Part shown: positions 60,101 to 64,000 of the stretch, in pieces
Layout of the letters: each line of letters opens with the position of its first letter
How positions within the stretch are numbered: the first letter of the stretch is position 1
Origin: CAYQJL01 sp964612295
Lineage (GTDB): Bacteria > Eisenbacteria > RBG-16-71-46 > CAIMUX01 > WJJG01
Direction: 5' to 3'
Assembly (NCBI GenBank): GCA_964612295.1
Contig: CAZTDY010000012.1
Location: 17,859 to 81,858 of the forward strand
Length of the DNA: 64,000 nt
Made by a program: the position numbers and the translations under genes
Notes under the pieces: model-generated
The model's input: only the letters and a program-made list of their open reading frames with translations
Database searches by the model: none
What the model was told of the DNA's origin: nothing

Positions 60101-62408
60101 GCCCTCCAGCGCGCAGGCGGAGGGGGCCTTCACCGTGGCCGCCGTGGGGGAGCCGGTCCATCCGGGACAGATCACCTTCGAAGAGGATGACACGGTTCTC
60201 GTGTGGACCCCGGACGAAGCCCTGGACTTCTCAACGCTGTACCACGTGACCGCCGAGATCATCATCACCGATATCTACGGCAATCCGCTCGATCAGCAGC
60301 CGAGCACGGGGGGGAATCAGCTCTGGCAGGGTTACTTCATCACCATGGAAGAAACCGTGCCCCCCACCGTCATTGCCCTTCTGCCCGACGATCCCGAGGT
60401 GCCGATCGCGGTGACCCCGGTGGTCGTGTTCTCCGAGCCGGTCGAACCCGCAAGCCTCACCGGTGCGATTTCAATGACCCTGGGCGAGGAGGCCATCGAC
60501 TTCACCCCCCAGATTGCGGCCACGGCCGATTCGGTCAGCCTGCACCTGGCCCATCCCCTGGTGCAGGGTTCGCTCTATACCGTGACGGTCGACACCGTCG
60601 TCGTGGATACGCTGGGCAACGTCTTCGACCAGGACGAACTCACCGCCGGCAACCAGCCGTTCGTGGGGCAGCTCCTGACCGAGGCGGACACCGAGCCTCC
60701 CGTGCTCGAGATCTTGACGCCGGCCGACGGCGCGGCGCACGTGAGACCTGACGTCACCGTGTTCTTAGGCTTCTCCGAGCCGCTCGATTCGACCACGGTG
60801 AGCGAGGCGAATATCTACATGATCGGCCCGGGCGGCCAGCTGGCCCTGACGATCGAGCCGGATGCCTGGTTCCAGAACTTCACGCTGGTTCCCGATGATC
60901 CGTTCGTCGGCGGCGAGACCTACGGCATCCATGTCAGCAGCCACGTGCGGGATCTGGGACACTGGCAGTTCGACAGCGATCCCGACCTGCCGGGCAATCA
61001 GGACCTCGACACCGAATTCCTGGTGGGCCGCGATCCCGAGATCGTGTGGGCGGGGGGCCTGTGCGCAACCGGGGACAGCGCAAGCGTGACCTTCGATGCC
61101 CGCGACTCCTTCGACCCCGACTCCCTGCTGGCGGATTCGGTGGCCACGGTCACCTGGGATTGGGGCGACGGCCTGGTCGAGACGCTGGAGGCGCCGGCCG
61201 GTCTCCTGGCCACCCACGACTACGAGAACCAGGATGTGGCCGGGTGCGACGGGCTCGACAATGACGGGGATGGTTCGATCGACGAGGATGGGGAGTTCGG
61301 CTGCGACGAATCCTATCACGTGATCCTCGAGATCACGGACGCCCACGGGTTCAGTGATCGCGATACATCGGGCGTTTCCTTCTGCGCGTTCATGGCCATC
61401 AGCAGCGATCCGGCCGAAGGAGCCGAGCAGGTCCGGCCCGACCAGGTGGTGCGCATCACCCTGACCCGCCCGGTCGATCCCGACAGCGTGACGGCCGAAA
61501 CCGTCCTCTTCACCACCGAGGGGGGCGGGCAGTCGATCGCCTTCACGCCCGGTTTCGAAGATGATGACACCGTGATCGTCTTAGACCCCGACTCGGATCT
61601 GAGCGCGGGCGGGTACACGGTCACGCTGACCGGCAGCCTGACCGACATCGATGGCGCGCGGCTCGATCAGATTCCTGAAACAGCCGAGAAGGACCCCTTT
61701 GAACTCAATTTCTCCGTCAACAGCCTCCCGGTGATCGGCTGGGATGGCGGCCAGTGCCTGCTGGGCGATACCACCGGCGTGACCTTCGACGCCAGCGACA
61801 GCGAAGACCCCGATTCGGGCGACATGATTGCCTGGGCGGTCTGGATCTGGGGTGATGGGGAGCAGGATTCGCTCGCCGCCCCCGGCGGCCTGGTGGCCGA
61901 GCATGAGTACCCACACCAGGACACCGCGGGATGTGACGGCCTCGACAACGATGAGGACGGAGACACCGACGAGACAGGGGCGGACGGCTGCGATGAGTCC
62001 TATGAGGTCATCTTGCGCGTCTACGACACGATGGGGGCCAGCGTCGCCGATACGGCCGGCGTCTCCTTCTGTGCATTCGTGGTGTCGGAATCGGTGCCCT
62101 TCGAGGGGCAGATCGTCTCGGCCGATATCACCTTGCGAATCACGTTCACCCGCGCTGTGGATCTGGCCTCGGCGAGCACCGAGACCGTGGATCTGAGCAT
62201 CGGGGGTGGGGACGAACCGTACGTCGCGTCACTGGACGAGGGCGATACGGTGCTGGTTCTCGATCCGGTGACTCCGCTCAACGCGGGCGGCGAATACCGG
62301 CTGGAGATCACGGGCGGGTTGCTGGACAGCTCGGGGGTCGGCCTGGATCAGGACCCGTCGACGCCGGCGATCGACAGTTTCGTGATCACCTTCACCGTGG
62401 CGGTGTAA
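57189..62408 (+). CDS. Giant surface protein: 11 SbsA/Big_5-type Ig repeats and two PKD-like modules
   Basis: A 1739-residue exported protein; ATG at 57189 behind GGAGGAGAGAG. The leader (LLFGLCALSLLALGVWQC) has a Cys but not a normal lipobox. About 250 residues of N-terminal beta sequence precede repeats of 112-120 residues, each ending near an [F/L]DQD-like motif at about residues 335, 450, 570, 682, 802, 917, 1034, 1146, 1261, 1492 and 1719. Two PKD-like modules at about 1275-1395 and 1500-1625 each carry a Cys-bounded acidic insert (CDGLDNDGDGSIDEDG). No C-terminal sorting domain is seen. Likely an adhesin or surface layer component. Confidence 0.8.
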   Translation: MRLRGIVRLLFGLCALSLLALGVWQCARDTTAPGSGALSLRLQTLSFGSEEIDSVEIEVQRGGAVAALDTVPVLEDGSFEATFAVPSGGPYQVEIFARGSGSALLPDSTVQGVLGYGRETDIELRPGQLNEVTIAVGEGRTAIDTLIGQTGSRSLEIRWHRVAGATAYNLGWFVGQTVEAGYELGVTDTLVALDWDGPVGLALRAAGEDTLHFAVQPLFGPREGVYGETWPGFLATWMRLPGLLALSPAHGEVVDLGAAQVGVQFDRPMDRDSVSVGLIWEVADTAVPITYELLSVGLGDDSEFLLVPEAGELQMGQDYRVRLTPRIADKEGRPFDASPDQEGLQSAMVEWSTEPYSPLRMVDMDPQPDSDDLDPQQMIRVILNRRIDFASLSDSAVYVTAPGGQWIPGTRDTAETAHIVTWRAIDPLWFDTTYLVNVNSRLLDVDGVAFDQDELTYPPELEPLAAPLTTISQPFGPRVSVVSPETGSQAVWTTELISVTFSSPVDSSTVAANQSFWLKRNGTVAVSGSVHNLSGEQTTYVFTPVSELQRDTDYEVEVTPEVLNLDGIPLDQDREEDGYQSFVATFHTENPPSVTDSDPPSGASDAPVDEPVRLTFSTDLDPASVTPETVRLLDGGQSAVDCARDFPAPNEVTLTPAEPLAYLSAYRVLVDTLVTGTDGSLFDQATTAGRQTFDAFFYTEPESLHPKVSVVYPALGAADIAITDSVVVWFDVPVRPNTVDEASYLLTRTSGNGAPEMVSADSIRVTSDSLKATFYPTGTLDHGSDYQIEVTTAVLEFGGYGLDQDPITDGLQSFVSSFTTVNESTPPRVIYVDPENLETGVALDETLVLQFSEAMDSSSVAEAFSLRAGETPIEGLGVLDDATRRFWTFEPDPALLFGTLYTVMVDTLCFDLAGNFFDQDVVTSGLQPFESVFTTVTDDTQPYVLGMEPEDGSDSVDVMVTLRVEFSEPILPSSAQAEGAFTVAAVGEPVHPGQITFEEDDTVLVWTPDEALDFSTLYHVTAEIIITDIYGNPLDQQPSTGGNQLWQGYFITMEETVPPTVIALLPDDPEVPIAVTPVVVFSEPVEPASLTGAISMTLGEEAIDFTPQIAATADSVSLHLAHPLVQGSLYTVTVDTVVVDTLGNVFDQDELTAGNQPFVGQLLTEADTEPPVLEILTPADGAAHVRPDVTVFLGFSEPLDSTTVSEANIYMIGPGGQLALTIEPDAWFQNFTLVPDDPFVGGETYGIHVSSHVRDLGHWQFDSDPDLPGNQDLDTEFLVGRDPEIVWAGGLCATGDSASVTFDARDSFDPDSLLADSVATVTWDWGDGLVETLEAPAGLLATHDYENQDVAGCDGLDNDGDGSIDEDGEFGCDESYHVILEITDAHGFSDRDTSGVSFCAFMAISSDPAEGAEQVRPDQVVRITLTRPVDPDSVTAETVLFTTEGGGQSIAFTPGFEDDDTVIVLDPDSDLSAGGYTVTLTGSLTDIDGARLDQIPETAEKDPFELNFSVNSLPVIGWDGGQCLLGDTTGVTFDASDSEDPDSGDMIAWAVWIWGDGEQDSLAAPGGLVAEHEYPHQDTAGCDGLDNDEDGDTDETGADGCDESYEVILRVYDTMGASVADTAGVSFCAFVVSESVPFEGQIVSADITLRITFTRAVDLASASTETVDLSIGGGDEPYVASLDEGDTVLVLDPVTPLNAGGEYRLEITGGLLDSSGVGLDQDPSTPAIDSFVITFTVAV

Positions 62409-62417
62409 CGGCGCGGG

Positions 62418-62933
62418 CTAGCTCCAGGTCTCGTACCGCACGATCTTCTCGAGCGCGTGGCGGCGTTTCGCCGTCGGGGACGCGTCTTGCGGATACCCGA
62501 TCGGCAGCAGTTCGACCACGCGAATCTCCGGTGGGATGGCGAGGGCCTTTTTGGCCTTCTCTTCGTTGAATGCGCCGATCCAGCAGGTTCCCAGACCCTC
62601 CGCGACCGCGCACAGGGTGATGTGATCGATGGCGATGGCGACATCGATCGGGTAGCAGAGCTGTCCGCAGGCCATCTCGTGCTCATCGGTTTGAGCACAG
62701 CAGGCCAGCACCACCGGGGCCTGGGCGACGAAGGCCTGCCCGTTTGCCGCGTCGGCGAGTTCGGCCCGCTTCTTCGCGTCACGGACGACCACGAACCGCC
62801 ATTCCTGCCGATTGCTGGCCGAAGGCGCGATGCGCGCCGCCTCTAAGAGCTTGGTGATGAGCTCTTCGGGCACGTCCTTTTCCTGGAAGGCCCGCACGCT
62901 CTTTCGCGCTGCGATGAGTTCGTAAATGTCCAC
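62418..62933 (-). CDS. Nitroreductase family protein
   Basis: A 171-residue small nitroreductase. The FMN-binding start IAARKSVRAFQEKDVPEELI, the substrate/FMN loop ARIAPSASNRQEWRFVVV, and the late GLGTCWIGAFNEEKAKKAL with LPIGYPQDASP are present. Such flavoproteins reduce nitro compounds, quinones or act in other redox steps; the natural substrate is unknown. It contains an uncommon Cys-rich segment (VVLACCAQTDEHEMACGQLC) in the middle that may coordinate metal or simply pack near the flavin. Downstream of the DUF362 gene, 33 bases apart. Confidence 0.9.
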   Translation of the reverse strand: MDIYELIAARKSVRAFQEKDVPEELITKLLEAARIAPSASNRQEWRFVVVRDAKKRAELADAANGQAFVAQAPVVLACCAQTDEHEMACGQLCYPIDVAIAIDHITLCAVAEGLGTCWIGAFNEEKAKKALAIPPEIRVVELLPIGYPQDASPTAKRRHALEKIVRYETWS

Positions 62934-62966
62934 GCCACTCCTCCTTATCGCGGGCCCTCCGGCGGG

Positions 62967-63872
62967 CTACCCGCCCAGGTCGATCTGGGGGATGTCCGGC
63001 TTGTCCCACTGCGCACTGCCCAGCCCGGCCGCTTCGGCCAGCGCGAGGTGGGGCAGATCCGTGGGGGCCAGCTCCAGCAGTGTGCCGCCGAAGGCATCGA
63101 TCGCGACCGGATCGGTTCCCGCCATGACGACCAGCGGGTGGGCGACATCGCCCAGATTCCCGCCCTGAGGTCCGTTGCGCAACAGGGCCCGCGTGCCATC
63201 CAACACCGTGAGGGCCGGCTTGAAATAGGCGGCCAGATCGACGCAGGTTTGAGGTACATCCTGGTGGAGCTGATTCCGCCGTCCACCGATCGCCCCGTAC
63301 CAGTTCTTCATGCCCAGCGTCGCCCGGGAGAGGCCGTGGTGTTTGGCGATGGGGGCATTGATCAATACGTCCGCCTCCAGGATTTCACGAAAGACGGGCC
63401 ACTGCTTGACCTTGACCCCCCCGACGTCCATCTCCTGCCCGCGGTCCTTGCGAAGGTGCACCACCTTGGCGCCCGCCTCCTTCGCCGCATCCTCGATTCC
63501 GCTGCGCTTGTAGCAGCGGCGCGCGTCGTTGCAGGTGTGGTCCATCACGCTCACCTTGCCGGCGCCCGCCGCCAGGGCGAGGGTCACCAGGGTGGCCACG
63601 ACGTCCGGATGCGTGTTGGCCGCCTGCTCGGGCGTGCGGTCCCAACCGATATTCGGCTTGATGACCACGTGCTGCCCGTTCTGGACGAAGCGGCCCATGC
63701 CGCCGACCGCCTCAATGGCCGCGCGGGTCAGCAGGGCCGGGTCGCCGTTACGCACGATCGCCGCGCGAGGGGGAGGGTCGGCGAAGGCCGCCTCGGACTG
63801 CAGCAAGACCGGCGCGGCAAGCGCACCCCAAGTCACCCTCTTCAGCATTTCCCGGCGGGTCAGTTCTGACAT
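62967..63872 (-). CDS. Tat-exported DUF362 domain protein
   Basis: A 301-residue protein with a twin-arginine signal (LTRREMLKRVTWGALAAPVL) and then a DUF362 domain: VIKPNIGWDRTPEQAANTHP, VSVMDHTCNDARRCYKRSG, INAPIAKHHGLSRATLGMKN and MAGTDPVAIDAFGGTLLEL. AGGAGG lies seven bases before the ATG at 63872, fixing the start. DUF362 proteins are often next to iron-sulfur proteins; their reaction is not established. It is a likely client of the TatA/TatC in this window and probably shares a transcript with the nitroreductase. Confidence 0.9.
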   Translation of the reverse strand: MSELTRREMLKRVTWGALAAPVLLQSEAAFADPPPRAAIVRNGDPALLTRAAIEAVGGMGRFVQNGQHVVIKPNIGWDRTPEQAANTHPDVVATLVTLALAAGAGKVSVMDHTCNDARRCYKRSGIEDAAKEAGAKVVHLRKDRGQEMDVGGVKVKQWPVFREILEADVLINAPIAKHHGLSRATLGMKNWYGAIGGRRNQLHQDVPQTCVDLAAYFKPALTVLDGTRALLRNGPQGGNLGDVAHPLVVMAGTDPVAIDAFGGTLLELAPTDLPHLALAEAAGLGSAQWDKPDIPQIDLGG

Positions 63873-64000
63873 ACGATCCTCCTGCAGATAGCATTTGCCA
63901 CAACCCCCCCCCAAGGGTAGGGGAGTGGGCAGAGGTCCGCAAGATACAGCCTCTTCCAACATGAAATGAGCCTGTAGGATAGCGTGATTCCAATATGAAA

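Noticed and set aside
58512..60161. A 549-codon minus-strand frame across the Ig-repeat gene
   Set aside because: Its repeated motifs are the reverse reading of the plus-strand repeats.
1..64000. CRISPR arrays, insertion sequences, attachment sites, riboswitches
   Set aside because: Scanned by eye on both strands; no direct-repeat/spacer pattern, transposase or integrase gene, or recognised aptamer was seen.

Overview
The window is a gene-dense stretch of one bacterial chromosome, G+C rich (roughly two thirds by eye), with few gaps over 200 bases. I see no insertion sequence, prophage, integrase, CRISPR array or rRNA. The cell is Gram-negative: there is a TonB-type energiser, an outer-membrane beta-barrel, lipoproteins with lipoboxes, periplasmic PpiC/PpiD foldases and a polysaccharide flippase. 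Gene order (recX-alaS; ispE-spoVG-prs-rplY-pth; folK-dNK-panB-panC), a SpoVG gene in an evidently diderm cell, and many lineage-style tails suggest a deep, mostly uncultured diderm phylum related to the FCB/Eisenbacteria/Krumholzibacteriota area. That placement is inference; no marker here proves it.

Layout. 1-5.8 kb: end of recX, alaS, an RmlD-type reductase, a UbiA-family decaprenyl-phosphate phosphoribosyltransferase-like enzyme and ispE. 5.9-8.9 kb: spoVG, tRNA-Gln(TTG), prs, rplY, pth, a Bacillus-like synteny without glmU. 9-11 kb: a membrane pyrophosphatase. 11.2-16.4 kb: rpsF-rpsR-rplI, then a PpiC lipoprotein, a DUF151 nuclease-like protein and a periplasmic ligand-binding-fold protein, met head-on by a tonB-like gene. 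17.3-28.4 kb: an EF-G paralogue, selA, a SPOR-domain protein with a decayed P-loop-like head, smc, tatC, coaX.

28.7-35.3 kb: a GT4 glycosyltransferase on the minus strand, then the plus-strand folate/deoxynucleoside/pantothenate cluster (folK, dNK kinase, panB, panC), followed by an odd two-domain protein that looks like a truncated GlmU-type nucleotidyltransferase fused to a HIT domain without its histidines, a LytR_C protein and tatA. 35.4-40.8 kb (minus): PpiD-like foldase, flippase, FemAB-like transferase and DegT aminotransferase, a surface-glycan operon. 41-44.9 kb: an MFS transporter and two tandem CNNM/CorC proteins. 44.9-48.7 kb (minus): a sulfatase-TPR lipoprotein, a lysine-tailed zinc-ribbon protein and a small membrane protein. 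48.9-53.3 kb: dnaE and a TrpH-type PHP enzyme. 53.6-62.4 kb: four exported proteins in a row, ending in a 1739-residue array of Ig-like repeats. 62.4-63.9 kb (minus): a nitroreductase and a Tat-exported DUF362 protein.

Themes worth attention are several likely pseudoenzymes (decayed GlmU-HIT, alpha/beta hydrolase without its serine, P-loop fold without Walker A), low-complexity tails on core proteins (S6, L25, TatC, SMC, PanC), and the exported-protein locus at the right end.
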